From Desulfocapsa sp. (GTDB taxonomy: Bacteria > Desulfobacterota > Desulfobulbia > Desulfobulbales > Desulfocapsaceae), in NCBI GenBank assembly GCA_022712895.1, contig JAFLJS010000023.1, positions 122,196-186,195 of the forward strand: a stretch of 64,000 bases of DNA, in the 5' to 3' direction. Of the stretch, positions 9,037-18,869 are shown in pieces. Numbering within the stretch: the first letter of the stretch is position 1; the number at the start of each line of letters is the position of its first letter. Below the pieces are notes generated by a model. The model saw nothing but the letters and a program-made list of their open reading frames with translations. It did no database searches and was not told where the DNA came from. The position numbers were made by a program, and so were the translations under genes.

Positions 9037-10731
9037 ATGAAACTCTTTATGGTCCAGATTCTCTTTTTTGTCCGCAATAAAGAAGCAAAAAAGAACGTCC
9101 TGCTTCTCGCCAAATTCCTCATTTTTCTGGCTGCAATTATTACCTTATACAGCACTGTTTTTCACCTGCTTATGGTGTATGAAGGAAAGAATTACAGCTT
9201 GATAACCGGATTCTACTGGACCCTCACGGTCATGTCCACCTTAGGGTTTGGAGATATCACCTTTTCTACGGACCTGGGTCTGCTCTTCACTCTGCTTGTG
9301 CTGCTCTCCGGGGTGGTGCTGATGCTGATAATGCTGCCCTTCACCTTTATCCAGTTTTTTTATGCACCCTGGCTTGAGGCCCAGAGTCAGGCACGCACAC
9401 CACGTAGTTTGCCCAAAACCACCCGAAATCATGTTATACTTACCAGCTACGACCCTCTCTCCAGAAATCTAGTCAAAAAACTTAGAAAGCATGACTACCA
9501 GTACTGTTTTGTTACCAGTGACCAGCACCAGGCCATGGAAATTTATGATGCCGGCTACCATATTGTGCTTTCTGAAGTGGATGCACCGGATACCTACACA
9601 AAGTTACGTGCAGAGCAGGCAGCACTCATTGTCGCCACAGGCGATGATTTAACGAATACCAACATCTCTTTCACCGTGCGGGAAGTGTGTGAAACCACGC
9701 CCATTGCCTCCAGTGCCGACAAAGAGCACTCCCTTGATATTCTGAATTTCTCTGTAAATACCCATGTTTTCCCCTTTATGAAAATGCTGGGTATCACTAT
9801 GGCCGAAAAGACCTTGCCTTTCACCGAGCCTCATATTACCGGCCGCTTTGAACAATTATGCGTTGCAGAGGTCCCAATAAGAGACACAGCCTTAACCAAC
9901 CAGACTCTCGCCCAGGCAAATCTCAGACAAAAACTGAACATTACAGTTATCGGTATCTGGGAAAAGGGGAAAGTGCTGCAACCAACGGCAGCTCACCTAC
10001 TGGAAAAAACAAATATCCTCATTATTGCAGGATCTGAAGAAGCCATAACAGAGGCTAACAGACTTCTGAGCACAGCAGATGTTACACATTTTCCGGAACC
10101 AACTGTTTTAATCCTCGGTGGCGGCAGAGTTGGTGAAGCGGCGGCAGATTTTTTGAATGAAAAAGCCATCCCCTATATTGTCATTGAAAAGCGAAAGGGA
10201 GCTTTTAAGAATGACAATTTTCACGTCTATGGTGATGCTGCCGATATCGAAGTCCTGAAAGAAGCTGGTATCAATCAGGCGAGCTCTGTACTTATTACCA
10301 CCCATGACGATGCCATGAACATGTATCTGGCATTTTATTGTCGGCAGTTACGCCCGGATATTCAAATTATATGTCGGGCAACAGAAGAGCGAACTATCCC
10401 CAAACTACATCGAGCCGGAGCTGACCTGGTTGATTCTTCTGCCGTTATGGGAGCAAGCACTATCATGAATATACTTCAACCTGCCGATGTCTCTTTCTTC
10501 TCAGAGGAGATGAATGTCTTTGAGGTTCCGACACCCGAAGGTTTTTACGGAAAGAGCCTAACTGATTTAGAGGTGCGAAAAAGAACAAATTGTAGTTTAC
10601 TGGCTATAAAAAAAGGGGAATCATTTATTACAAACCCAAACCCTGAAACAGCATTCCCTAAAGGGGGTAAACTCATCCTGGCTGGCTCTCCAGAATCTGA
10701 GAAGCTCTTCCGGCAGGAATTTATGGAATAA
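9037..10731 (+). CDS. two-TM potassium channel with tandem RCK domains
   Basis: 564 residues. Two membrane helices (about residues 25-45 and 82-107) flank a pore loop whose filter reads TLGFGDI in place of the usual TVGYGD. Two TrkA_N/TrkA_C (RCK) modules follow; the second has a clear Rossmann loop ILGGGRVGEAAADFL (about residue 352) and the first is degenerate. This is the Kch/MthK-like architecture with two RCK units in one chain. The GFGD filter is a known variant of GYGD in potassium channels. The gene sits between a CNNM protein and a PilZ protein, with only 3 bases to the latter. Confidence 0.87.
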   Translation: MKLFMVQILFFVRNKEAKKNVLLLAKFLIFLAAIITLYSTVFHLLMVYEGKNYSLITGFYWTLTVMSTLGFGDITFSTDLGLLFTLLVLLSGVVLMLIMLPFTFIQFFYAPWLEAQSQARTPRSLPKTTRNHVILTSYDPLSRNLVKKLRKHDYQYCFVTSDQHQAMEIYDAGYHIVLSEVDAPDTYTKLRAEQAALIVATGDDLTNTNISFTVREVCETTPIASSADKEHSLDILNFSVNTHVFPFMKMLGITMAEKTLPFTEPHITGRFEQLCVAEVPIRDTALTNQTLAQANLRQKLNITVIGIWEKGKVLQPTAAHLLEKTNILIIAGSEEAITEANRLLSTADVTHFPEPTVLILGGGRVGEAAADFLNEKAIPYIVIEKRKGAFKNDNFHVYGDAADIEVLKEAGINQASSVLITTHDDAMNMYLAFYCRQLRPDIQIICRATEERTIPKLHRAGADLVDSSAVMGASTIMNILQPADVSFFSEEMNVFEVPTPEGFYGKSLTDLEVRKRTNCSLLAIKKGESFITNPNPETAFPKGGKLILAGSPESEKLFRQEFME

Positions 10732-10734
10732 GTA

Positions 10735-11673
10735 ATGGCCGACGAAGAAAACCCTCAAGTCTTACTGCGTCAGAACGTGCAAAAAAAGCTGAGTCTTTTT
10801 TTTCCAGAAGATAACTACTCGTTTACCAACCAGGCAGTTGACGATGGTCTTGAATCAGGTGAATTCATGATTAAGCCTGTCACCATCCTACCGTTCCTAC
10901 AGACAGCTCTTCTTGACGATAAAATTCTTGAAGTGGAAATGGACGGTATGACCCGCGTCTATTTCAGCCGTCTCTACGATGAACTGCCCGAGCTTGAAGA
11001 AGTTGAAGGTGAAGACGGTCAAACCAGTCTTCTAGAACCTGAGTATATGGCAGGCGATTATCTCAAGCTGATGCACCATATTATCTGCTTGCCACTGGAA
11101 CCAGGGCTGGGAAATCTGACGATTCGTAATTCTCAAAAAGTCGTGCTCCGGCTTTTCACCTCTTCCATGGCCATTGAACTAGGTACATTTTTTAAGGGCC
11201 TTACGGTGGTGCGTGGTCTACCGGTGTTACAGCTCTCCTTTCCCATTATTGGCAGAAAGGTGAAAGGCAACCGTGCATTTCGGGCAAAAGTAACACTGGA
11301 AATGGATTTTTCACTTTTTATTAAGGGGAAGAAGAAACGTCCAGATATCCAGACCCATGCAATCGACATATGCAGCGACGGCATGTCATTTGAAATTCAA
11401 AAAGAGGAACAAAAACTCTTTAAAGAAGATGAGATCTGTTCAATTCAATTTATTCTGAACGGTGAACCACTGACAAAAGTCAACGGAACAGTACGACACA
11501 ATTCAAAAATTCGAGAGAAAAAGGGAATCCAATACCGTATAGGCGTACAGTTTGACCTTCCAACCCGTTCCCTCGCCGCAACAATTGAAACTCTGGTTGC
11601 AACTGTACAGCGTGTACATTTGCAGGAGCTGTCAGATCTCTCCGAAGAAAGCGGTATAGATTTAATAGAATAG
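10735..11673 (+). CDS. PilZ-domain protein
   Basis: 312 residues. The N-terminal 175 residues are not recognised as a named family; they resemble the flagellar-brake-like N-domain of two-part PilZ proteins in length only. A PilZ domain covers about residues 178-290: the basic start is NRAFRAK and the second motif is DICSDGMSFEI, corresponding to the D/NxSxxG c-di-GMP contact. The RxxxR motif is imperfect, so nucleotide binding is probable, not certain. It starts 3 bases after the channel gene, implying translational coupling, and is convergent with pdxH. Confidence 0.75.
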   Translation: MADEENPQVLLRQNVQKKLSLFFPEDNYSFTNQAVDDGLESGEFMIKPVTILPFLQTALLDDKILEVEMDGMTRVYFSRLYDELPELEEVEGEDGQTSLLEPEYMAGDYLKLMHHIICLPLEPGLGNLTIRNSQKVVLRLFTSSMAIELGTFFKGLTVVRGLPVLQLSFPIIGRKVKGNRAFRAKVTLEMDFSLFIKGKKKRPDIQTHAIDICSDGMSFEIQKEEQKLFKEDEICSIQFILNGEPLTKVNGTVRHNSKIREKKGIQYRIGVQFDLPTRSLAATIETLVATVQRVHLQELSDLSEESGIDLIE

Positions 11674-11690
11674 AAAGAGCATAACCTCTT

Positions 11691-12329
11691 TTACGGAGCC
11701 AAGCGCTCAACCACCCACTTGTTGTCTTCACGTTGATAGAGAAAACGATCATGGAGACGATTTTTGCGTCCCTGCCAGAACTCTATGCTCGTGGGTTCCA
11801 CCCGATACCCTCCCCAGAACGAGGGAAGCGGAATTTCTCCCTTACCAAACTTTGCTTTCATATCTGAAAAACTTTTCAACAATAGCTGCCGCGACGATAT
11901 TCTTTGGCTTTGGGTCGAAATCCAAGCTGCAATTTGTGAATCCCGGGGTCTTGTAATAAAATAGCGGGCCGATTCGGCGGCGCTAATTGCTCTGGCACTT
12001 CCATTAATGGATATTTGCCGTTCCAGATCCAGCCATACAAAATGGAGATTAACCTGATCATTTTCGGTAATTTCCCGCGCCTTCTGGCTCTCCTGATTGG
12101 TAAAAAACACAAACCCACTTTCATCATAGTATTTGAGCAAAACTGTACGCTGACTTGGCCGCCCATCTTTTGAGACAGTTGCCAGAACCATAGCATTAGG
12201 ATCTGAGATGCCGGTGTCTTGGGCCTGATTAAACCAGTGGGAAAACTGAGCCATGGGATCAGTTAACAGATCCTTTCGCTCAAGGCCGCTCTTTAAATAT
12301 TCTCTGCGAAACTGACTGATATCCATCAT
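11691..12329 (-). CDS. pdxH: pyridoxamine 5'-phosphate oxidase
   Basis: 212 residues from the start at 12329, chosen because AAGGGG lies just upstream and alignment with E. coli PdxH begins here (FRREYLKSGLERKDL). PdxH oxidises pyridoxine or pyridoxamine 5'-phosphate to PLP using FMN and oxygen. Signature segments are MVLATVSKDGRPSQR, RQISINGSA, TRPRDSQIAAWIS and the C-terminal FWQGRKNRLHDRFLYQRE, which holds substrate-binding Arg and His. The oxygen-dependent enzyme is notable in a presumed anaerobe. The start is 1 base after the stop of the nitroreductase gene. Confidence 0.94.
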   Translation of the reverse strand: MMDISQFRREYLKSGLERKDLLTDPMAQFSHWFNQAQDTGISDPNAMVLATVSKDGRPSQRTVLLKYYDESGFVFFTNQESQKAREITENDQVNLHFVWLDLERQISINGSARAISAAESARYFITRPRDSQIAAWISTQSQRISSRQLLLKSFSDMKAKFGKGEIPLPSFWGGYRVEPTSIEFWQGRKNRLHDRFLYQREDNKWVVERLAP

Positions 12330-12330
12330 C

Positions 12331-12870
12331 TCACCCCTTCTTTCCAAAACACTCGAAATGCAACCTTTCATTCAGGAGCGTAGATGTATCATGTCCCTTC
12401 ATCTCTTTTGTGGGATAGCCGATGGCAATTATTGTCTGCACCTCAAGACCATTATTAATTCCCAGAATTTCAGCAGCTTTTGCAGATGCACTCTTCTGCT
12501 CATCATACTCCCGCAAACGTAACTGTATCCAGCAACTGCCAAGCCCCAAATCGGTGGCGGCCAGATGAAGGAGTATAGAAGCAATAGAACAGTCTTCAAT
12601 CCAGACATCACACTTTGCAGGATCTGCGCACACCACAATTGCCAGAGGCGCATTCTTCAGGAATGCTGCTCCATTGGGTTTTACCTGAGACAAGGCTTCA
12701 AGAGTCTCTTTATTCTGTACAACGATAAATTCCCAGGGATTCAGGCTCCTTGATGAGGGGGCACGCAAGGCGGCTTCGATAAGTGTATTGATTTTTTCCT
12801 GCTCCACCGCTTTCTCCTGAAACTGGCGGATGGATCTGCGTTTTCGTAAAAGATCGATAAACATGGTCAC
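12331..12870 (-). CDS. nitroreductase-family flavoprotein
   Basis: 179 residues, a compact nitroreductase fold. FMN-binding elements are the start KRRSIRQFQEKAV, the ALRAPSSRSLNPWEFIVVQ segment, the LGSCWIQL stretch (usually GLGSCW) and the terminal AIGYPTKE. Such enzymes reduce nitro groups, quinones or flavins with NAD(P)H; the physiological substrate cannot be read from sequence. It is translationally coupled to pdxH, itself an FMN enzyme, and lies 2 bases downstream of the YgjP-like gene, so this looks like a four-gene unit ung-ygjP-nitroreductase-pdxH. Confidence 0.86.
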   Translation of the reverse strand: MTMFIDLLRKRRSIRQFQEKAVEQEKINTLIEAALRAPSSRSLNPWEFIVVQNKETLEALSQVKPNGAAFLKNAPLAIVVCADPAKCDVWIEDCSIASILLHLAATDLGLGSCWIQLRLREYDEQKSASAKAAEILGINNGLEVQTIIAIGYPTKEMKGHDTSTLLNERLHFECFGKKG

Positions 12871-12872
12871 TA

Positions 12873-13613
12873 TTATTCCTGTTTAAGAAGTAAATCAATA
12901 TCACGCCATTCTGGCATGAAAGCATCCAGATGCGCGTAAAATTTTTCAGTATGTCCCGGCTCCAGCAGATGAACCATTTCGTGTACAAGTATATATTCCA
13001 GACACCGTTCCGGCTTTTTGATCAGTTCAAGATTCAACCAGATCCTCTGCTTGCGGATATTACACGTTCCCCAACGAGTTTTCATCCTCTTTATCCGAAA
13101 TTCAGCAACCTCTTTTCCAATCCGTGGCTGCCATTTTTCCAGTAATGGAGAGACACGGAGGGTGAGTTGTTCCCTATACCATTTCAGCAACAGGTTCTGA
13201 CGTTGCTGCGCACTGCTTTTTCGCCTGACATGAAGTGTAATTCCAGCTAGTTGATCAAAACACACAAAATGACGACGACCGCCTTCTGCTATGTACAGAG
13301 GATATTGCTTTCCCAGAAAAAGATGCCTCTCTCCCGGAATATAATGCAGCTGCATGGTGGGTTTTCGCTCACGAAACATACTCTGCTGCGCTCTAATCCA
13401 TAACATTCGGGCTTCAATTGTCTCCTTCACCCTCGACATTGCGGTTGAGAATGGCACAGAAATCCTTACCCTGCCATCAGCTGCATAGACAACAAGATTG
13501 ATACGTTTTACAGCCTTCCACCACACTTCCACCTGTAGCCCTGAAACGGTGATATGCTCTTTTTTCACACGTCTTAATCTCGTGCTCGGTTTCTTATAAA
13601 AAAACATTTCCAA
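12873..13613 (-). CDS. YgjP-like zinc metallopeptidase domain protein (DUF45)
   Basis: 246 residues. The active-site helix HEMVHLLEPGH, with the downstream pattern FYAHLDAFMPEWR, matches the YgjP/SprT-like WLM metallopeptidase family (DUF45), in which HExxH binds zinc. A conserved MKTRWGTC segment precedes it, another family hallmark. Function in E. coli is unclear; there it is called a UTP pyrophosphatase or a putative protease. The first codon at 13613 is TTG, directly after the ung stop; an ATG two codons in (13607) is an equally possible start. Confidence 0.85.
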   Translation of the reverse strand: MEMFFYKKPSTRLRRVKKEHITVSGLQVEVWWKAVKRINLVVYAADGRVRISVPFSTAMSRVKETIEARMLWIRAQQSMFRERKPTMQLHYIPGERHLFLGKQYPLYIAEGGRRHFVCFDQLAGITLHVRRKSSAQQRQNLLLKWYREQLTLRVSPLLEKWQPRIGKEVAEFRIKRMKTRWGTCNIRKQRIWLNLELIKKPERCLEYILVHEMVHLLEPGHTEKFYAHLDAFMPEWRDIDLLLKQE

Positions 13614-14315
13614 TCACAGCTGTGGTAATTCCCACTCAATTGGACTTTTCCCAACACCTTCGAGATACGAATTTGCCTGCGAGAAATGTTTATTCCCAAA
13701 AAAACCTCGATAGGCTGACAGGGGTGACGGGTGCACCGATTGCAACACCAGATTCCTTGTTCTATCAATGATTTTCCCCTTTTTCTGCGCGTAACTACCC
13801 CACAGAAAATAGACGACCCCGGAACGTTCCGTATTCAAGGTATTGATAACAGCATCCGTAAAATACTCCCAACCTTTCCCCTGGTGCGATCCTGCTTTAT
13901 TTTTTTCAACTGTAAGAACACTATTAATCAGCAACACACCCTGCTCAGCCCAGCTCTTCAGGTATCCATGTTTACTGATGGCAATGCCCAGATCATTGTG
14001 TATTTCTTTATAAATATTTACAAGGGATGGGGGTATTCTCACGCCCGGTTTTACGGAGAAACAGAGTCCATGCGCCTGACCTGGCCCGTGATAAGGATCC
14101 TGTCCCACAATCACAACCTTAACGCTATCAAAGGGGGCGAGATTCATACTGTTAAAGATATCTTCCCCTGCCGGGTATATTATTTTCCCCTGCTGTTTTT
14201 CAGTGATAAGAAACTGCCTGAGATTTTGCATATAATCCTGCTCAAACTCACGGCCTACCCTTTTCTTCCATGAGGGCCTTATCTGAACCCGATCCTGTAT
14301 TTCTGACATCTTCAT
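13614..14315 (-). CDS. ung: uracil-DNA glycosylase
   Basis: 233 residues, family 1 Ung. The water-activating loop [18 protein letters not shown] is intact with the catalytic Asp, as are the uracil pocket [16 protein letters not shown] and the minor-groove intercalation loop [18 protein letters not shown]. It removes uracil arising from cytosine deamination or dUTP misincorporation, starting base-excision repair. It appears to be the first gene of the leftward unit that continues with the YgjP-like gene. Confidence 0.97.
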   Translation of the reverse strand: MKMSEIQDRVQIRPSWKKRVGREFEQDYMQNLRQFLITEKQQGKIIYPAGEDIFNSMNLAPFDSVKVVIVGQDPYHGPGQAHGLCFSVKPGVRIPPSLVNIYKEIHNDLGIAISKHGYLKSWAEQGVLLINSVLTVEKNKAGSHQGKGWEYFTDAVINTLNTERSGVVYFLWGSYAQKKGKIIDRTRNLVLQSVHPSPLSAYRGFFGNKHFSQANSYLEGVGKSPIEWELPQL

Positions 14316-14491
14316 TTTTCCTCAAAATAACGCATGCTGCTTTCACAAAAATCACTTTTCTAAGATGCAACCGTAATTTGTCCATCACTTAGTTGTAAAA
14401 AGTAGTAATAGATCATATTCTATAAATGCAAACAACACGTTGATTCCAAATACACTATAGACACCACAGCAATCTACCAGCGGAGGACTCC

Positions 14492-15319
14492 ATGCTGCGC
14501 AAGCTTCTCTTTCTTATTACCCTTTCCTGCATCATCATTCCACAAACTCTTGTGGCGGGAACAGTAACTGAGCGCATCAAATCTAGCCAGACACTGGTTG
14601 TGGGTACCACCGGAGACTTTCCGCCATTTGCAGCCAACACAAGTCAAGGGACGATAATCGGTTTCGACATTGACCTTGCCCACCAGCTTGCAAATGGTCT
14701 CGGGCTCAAATTGCAGTTAAAACGGATGGAATTTGCCAAGCTTCTACCCGCCGTCAAAGATGGCAGTATAGATATTGCCCTCTCTGGAATTACCATGACA
14801 CCCAATCGTAATCTGGAGGTTGCCTTTATTGGTCCCTACACCACTTCCGGCCAATCACTCCTTGGCAGAGAAGAGCTCATATCTTCGATCACCAGCAATA
14901 AAGATCTGGCAAATACGACTCTCAAGATTGCTGTCTTAAAAGGCTCAACCAGTCAAAAAGTAGCACGCGAAGGAACACCGCATGCAAAGATCACCTTGAC
15001 AGCAACCCATGACCAATCACTTATACTCTTAATCAATGGTGAGGTGGATGTCATCCTTGCCGACTTTCCCTTCTGCAAGGTTGCAGAATTCCGCTATCCG
15101 CAACACAACTTCAAAGCCCTTGAAAAGGCTCTCACTTTTGAACTTCTAGGGATAGCTATCTCTGGTGACGACCCGCTCTTTCACAACTTGATACAAAACT
15201 TTCTGCTCGTTATGGAGAGCAGTGGTACTCTGGAAAAATTAAAGAAAAAATGGTTTAAAAACAATGGCTGGATAGAAACACTGCCGGACATGGATTTTTT
15301 TAAAAACCTGGAGCAGTAA
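14492..15319 (+). CDS. periplasmic amino-acid-type substrate-binding protein
   Basis: 275 residues with a cleavable signal peptide (about residues 1-23). A bacterial extracellular solute-binding family 3 domain follows: VVGTTGDFPPFA, GFDIDLAHQLA and DIALSGITMTP, ending in EKLKKKWF. This family binds polar amino acids or similar small acids in the periplasm. No ABC permease or ATPase gene is adjacent. Instead the hybrid kinase follows after 6 bases, which suggests the pair acts in sensing or that the permease lies elsewhere. A CGGAGGA ribosome binding site precedes the ATG. Confidence 0.86.
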   Translation: MLRKLLFLITLSCIIIPQTLVAGTVTERIKSSQTLVVGTTGDFPPFAANTSQGTIIGFDIDLAHQLANGLGLKLQLKRMEFAKLLPAVKDGSIDIALSGITMTPNRNLEVAFIGPYTTSGQSLLGREELISSITSNKDLANTTLKIAVLKGSTSQKVAREGTPHAKITLTATHDQSLILLINGEVDVILADFPFCKVAEFRYPQHNFKALEKALTFELLGIAISGDDPLFHNLIQNFLLVMESSGTLEKLKKKWFKNNGWIETLPDMDFFKNLEQ

Positions 15320-15325
15320 GCAGTT

Positions 15326-17455
15326 ATGGACAGGATCAAAACACTTGAGCAAGAAAACAAAGAGCTCAGAAAACAGTTACATACGGCACAAGCAGAAATC
15401 AGTAAAAGACGACATCTTTTCCTACAGATTGAAGATTTCTCATCCCGATTGGGAGCAACAGTCCAATTAAAAGAAGCCCACCGCAACTGTCTGCAACTCT
15501 TTAAAGATCTTTTCGACTTGGATTATGCCAGCCTTTTCCTTAAAAAGAGTGGGCATGACACAATGATGATGCAGGACACCCTGGGCTTTCCCGAGTTTCT
15601 GATTAATAACTCAATGATCAGCGAAGGTGTTGGCTTACCTAGCCTTGTTCTCGAAACCCTGCGGGTGGAAATCGTCGAAGATTTTTCAACAGAAAAACGA
15701 ATAAACATCCCCGACATTATCTATCAGGAAAACATCCATTCTGCCATTGCCGTTCCCATGCTGCACAACAATCTGCTTTTTGGTGTCATTGTCGGCCACA
15801 GCAAAAAAAGAATGTGCTTTTCAAAGGAGCAACAGACAGTCAGCCAGATATTTGCCAACCAGTCAGCAACGACAATAAAAAATGCAATACATATTCAGTC
15901 CCTCAAGCGTTCAGATAAAGCACTGCTGGAACGCTCAAACGAGTTACAGTCTATTTTCGAAAATTCCATGGCAGGCATTCTGCTCCTCAAAGGTGACAGC
16001 ATTATTACCCGTTGCAATCAACGACTGGCCGATTTCATGGGGTACGAATCACCAGAAGAAATGACAGGGATCGGTATGAGGAATCTGCATCTTTCTGAAA
16101 AACGATATGTAGAAAACGGCAATTCATCCACTGCCGCTCTTTGCGCTGGAAAACAGATTCGAGAAGATTATCGGCTCCGTAGAAAAGATGGGAGTAGTAT
16201 CTGGTGTGAGATCTCAGGAAAGGCTCTGGACAAGGCCTCTCCACCGGATCTTGCGAAGGGCATCGTCTATGTCGTCAACGACATCAGTCAGCGAAAAAAG
16301 ATGGAAGAGCAACTCCTTAACGGGCAAAAGCTCGAGTCACTGGCAATCCTCACCGGAGGTCTTGGCCATGACTTTAACAATATTATTACCGCCATACTCG
16401 GGAACATCGACCTCTGTCTGGCCACCACAGAACCGGAACACAAATCATATGCTTTTCTGTTACCCGCAAAAGAAGCGACACTGCGAGTTAGGGATTTGAC
16501 CCAGCGTCTGCAAATGCTGTCACGACCCAGTAAGCCTATTCTCAATCCAGCTGCCCTCCCGGAAATTGCAAAAGAAGCAGGGTCCCGAACGCTGCCGAAA
16601 GAAGTAGAAATCACATACGACTTTGCTAAAAACCTGCAAAAAGCCGAGATTGATCCCGGACAGATCTCCAAAGTCTTTGAATATCTCCTTGTAAATAGTA
16701 TTCAGGCCATGCCAGCGAATGGTACGGTTCAGATCAGTTGCCATAACTTCATCAACAATGGAGACATTACAGGGCTGCATCGAGGAAACTATATCAAGAC
16801 ATCCATCCATGATAATGGCCACGGTATTGCTCCCGAAATTTTTGACCAGATATTTGACCCCTATTTTACCACCAGAGGTCGCAGTAAAGAAAAAGGCAGT
16901 GGCCTTGGACTTGCTACAGTTGTTTCCATTTTGAAACGTCATCATGGATTTATCACTGCTGATTCTAATATAGATGAGGGCGCGACATTTACCTTCTACC
17001 TCCCGACATCAAAAAGAGTTGAGAAAAGAACAGCAATGAACGGGAGTGATGATAAAATATCTGCCACCAGTAAGTACAAGGCTAAAATTCTTTTGATGGA
17101 TGACGATGAGAGTGTCAGGCTTACCACACAACAAATGCTGAGCTTAATTGGGTATGAGGTTGAGGTCTCAGAGGATGGAGAGGCAGCTATTGAATGTTAC
17201 CGTTCTGCACTTAATATCGGTGCGCCATTCGATCTACTAATTATGGACTTAAATATCCCTGAAGGTATGGGAGCAATCGCAGCAGCTACAGGAGTATTAA
17301 AGCTTGATAAAGATGCCAAAATTGTTGTTGCCAGTGGTGATGCAATGGATTCCGCAATGCTTCACCATGAAGACTACGGATTTTCCGCATCTCTTGCTAA
17401 ACCCTTTGAATTTGCAAATTTACATAAGATCCTGGCAAAGATGCTCACGTCCTGA
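15326..17455 (+). CDS. soluble hybrid histidine kinase (GAF-PAS-HisKA-HATPase-REC)
   Basis: 709 residues. Order: short coiled coil (1-30), GAF (about 40-185), PAS with PAC (about 205-325), HisKA with phospho-His in LGHDFNNIITAIL (about 350), HATPase_c with the lid GSGLGLATVVSIL (about 530), and a C-terminal receiver beginning ILLMDDDES with the acceptor Asp in LIMDLNIPEG. No membrane segment is seen, so it senses in the cytoplasm even though it is coupled to a periplasmic binding protein. Its end overlaps the convergent sigma-54 regulator by 11 bases. Confidence 0.9.
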   Translation: MDRIKTLEQENKELRKQLHTAQAEISKRRHLFLQIEDFSSRLGATVQLKEAHRNCLQLFKDLFDLDYASLFLKKSGHDTMMMQDTLGFPEFLINNSMISEGVGLPSLVLETLRVEIVEDFSTEKRINIPDIIYQENIHSAIAVPMLHNNLLFGVIVGHSKKRMCFSKEQQTVSQIFANQSATTIKNAIHIQSLKRSDKALLERSNELQSIFENSMAGILLLKGDSIITRCNQRLADFMGYESPEEMTGIGMRNLHLSEKRYVENGNSSTAALCAGKQIREDYRLRRKDGSSIWCEISGKALDKASPPDLAKGIVYVVNDISQRKKMEEQLLNGQKLESLAILTGGLGHDFNNIITAILGNIDLCLATTEPEHKSYAFLLPAKEATLRVRDLTQRLQMLSRPSKPILNPAALPEIAKEAGSRTLPKEVEITYDFAKNLQKAEIDPGQISKVFEYLLVNSIQAMPANGTVQISCHNFINNGDITGLHRGNYIKTSIHDNGHGIAPEIFDQIFDPYFTTRGRSKEKGSGLGLATVVSILKRHHGFITADSNIDEGATFTFYLPTSKRVEKRTAMNGSDDKISATSKYKAKILLMDDDESVRLTTQQMLSLIGYEVEVSEDGEAAIECYRSALNIGAPFDLLIMDLNIPEGMGAIAAATGVLKLDKDAKIVVASGDAMDSAMLHHEDYGFSASLAKPFEFANLHKILAKMLTS

Positions 17456-18869
17456 ACACGTTTCCATCGATATCGTAACGACGTAAAATTTTTTGTAAAG
17501 CTGCCCGGGTAAGTTGTGACAGACGTGCAGCTTGTGAAATATTACCGCCAGTCTTGCTAAGCAATGTGTGCACATACTGTCGGGTAAAAGAATCAAGACA
17601 ACTGTCTTTAGCCAACTTGTAAGGCATCACCTCCCCACGTACTGATAATTGCATCCCACGACCTTGCGCTGCCATCAGTGCCGGGTCCAGCATCAGATGC
17701 TGACTGTCGATTTCCGGCTCATTGCAAAAAAGGAATGCACGTCGAATAACGTTTTGTAATTCCCGGATATTTCCTGGCCAGCGATGAGCACAGAGCACTT
17801 CCAGTGCCGCCGGAGAAAGGTTTTTCTTTTCTTTTCCCAGTTCTTTTCGCACTTCACTTAAAAAATGGGCACTCAAAATAGGAATATCGTCTGCAATTTC
17901 ACACAGTGACGGCATACGCAGCGTGAGCACTTCAAGACGATAAAAGAGATCTTCCCTGAAACTCCCTTCTCCGGTTTTTGCCTCCAGATCCGCATTTGTG
18001 GAGGCGATGATGCGCACATCGATCTTACGCGGGCTTGCAGCACCCAGCTGTTTAATCTCCTGCTCCTGCAAAACCCGTAACAGCTTAATCTGAATGCTTA
18101 CCGGAATATCCCCAATTTCATCAAGACAGATCGTTCCGCCATCCGCCTGTAAGAACAGCCCTTCATGGTTCCTCTCTGCACCGGTAAAAGCTCCTTTTTT
18201 ATAACCAAAGAGTTCAGACTCAAGTAAATGCTCCGGTATAGCCGGACAATTAACCATAACAAAAGGTTTTTCACGACGAGCACTTAAAAGGTGGATAGCG
18301 CGGGCACACAACTCTTTCCCTGTGCCCGAGGCACCACGGATCAAAACGGTATACCCACTGGTAGCTGTTGTTCTAATGGTTTTGTAAAACTGCTGCATAA
18401 GCATGCTTTTACCAACAAATCCGGGAACACTCATTTCCGGGAGTATCTGACTGCGGAGTTGTCTGTTTTCGGTAAGAAGAAAGCTGCGTTCAAGCCCCTT
18501 ACGAATAAGTCTTGCCAAGGCATCAAGCTCCAAAGGTTTCGTTATAAAATCCCAGGCACCTCTTCGAATAGCATCGACAGCAAGCTCTATGGTTCCGTAA
18601 CCAGTCATCATAATAACGGTGAGCTCCGGCCTAATGGTATGAATACGATCCAGTATTTCAAGTCCGTTTGTCTCACCCATCATAATATCCATTAGCACCA
18701 GATCGATATCGCCCTGCTCCAGCTTTTCCAGGGCCTCATTTCCGTCTTTGGCGGTGAGTACCATCACCTCAGGCAAACGTTTGACAAAGGTTCTTTGCAA
18801 CCCTGTGAGAAGATCCGGTTCATCATCAACAATGAGAATGTGGGAAGTTCGCAGTGATTGTTTATTCAT
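17445..18869 (-). CDS. NtrC-family sigma-54 activator (response regulator)
   Basis: Receiver, AAA+ and Fis-type DNA-binding domains. The receiver has VDDEPD and acceptor Asp in VLMDIMMGE. The AAA+ domain (about residues 140-370) has Walker A GASGTGKE, the sigma-54 contact loop GAFTGA and the arginine-finger region. The HTH is NISQAARLSQLTRAALQKIL. I chose the ATG at 18869 (GGAG 6 bases upstream) over 18881. It overlaps the end of the heme-sensor kinase gene, so they are a cognate pair. A sigma-54 promoter for the divergent YeiH operon (21574-21589) is the obvious target. Confidence 0.93.
   Translation of the reverse strand: MNKQSLRTSHILIVDDEPDLLTGLQRTFVKRLPEVMVLTAKDGNEALEKLEQGDIDLVLMDIMMGETNGLEILDRIHTIRPELTVIMMTGYGTIELAVDAIRRGAWDFITKPLELDALARLIRKGLERSFLLTENRQLRSQILPEMSVPGFVGKSMLMQQFYKTIRTTATSGYTVLIRGASGTGKELCARAIHLLSARREKPFVMVNCPAIPEHLLESELFGYKKGAFTGAERNHEGLFLQADGGTICLDEIGDIPVSIQIKLLRVLQEQEIKQLGAASPRKIDVRIIASTNADLEAKTGEGSFREDLFYRLEVLTLRMPSLCEIADDIPILSAHFLSEVRKELGKEKKNLSPAALEVLCAHRWPGNIRELQNVIRRAFLFCNEPEIDSQHLMLDPALMAAQGRGMQLSVRGEVMPYKLAKDSCLDSFTRQYVHTLLSKTGGNISQAARLSQLTRAALQKILRRYDIDGNVFRT

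Noticed and set aside
12873..13613. Overlap or frameshift between ung and the YgjP-like gene
   Set aside because: The genes are simply abutting: the ung TGA is followed at once by TTG, with an ATG two codons later.
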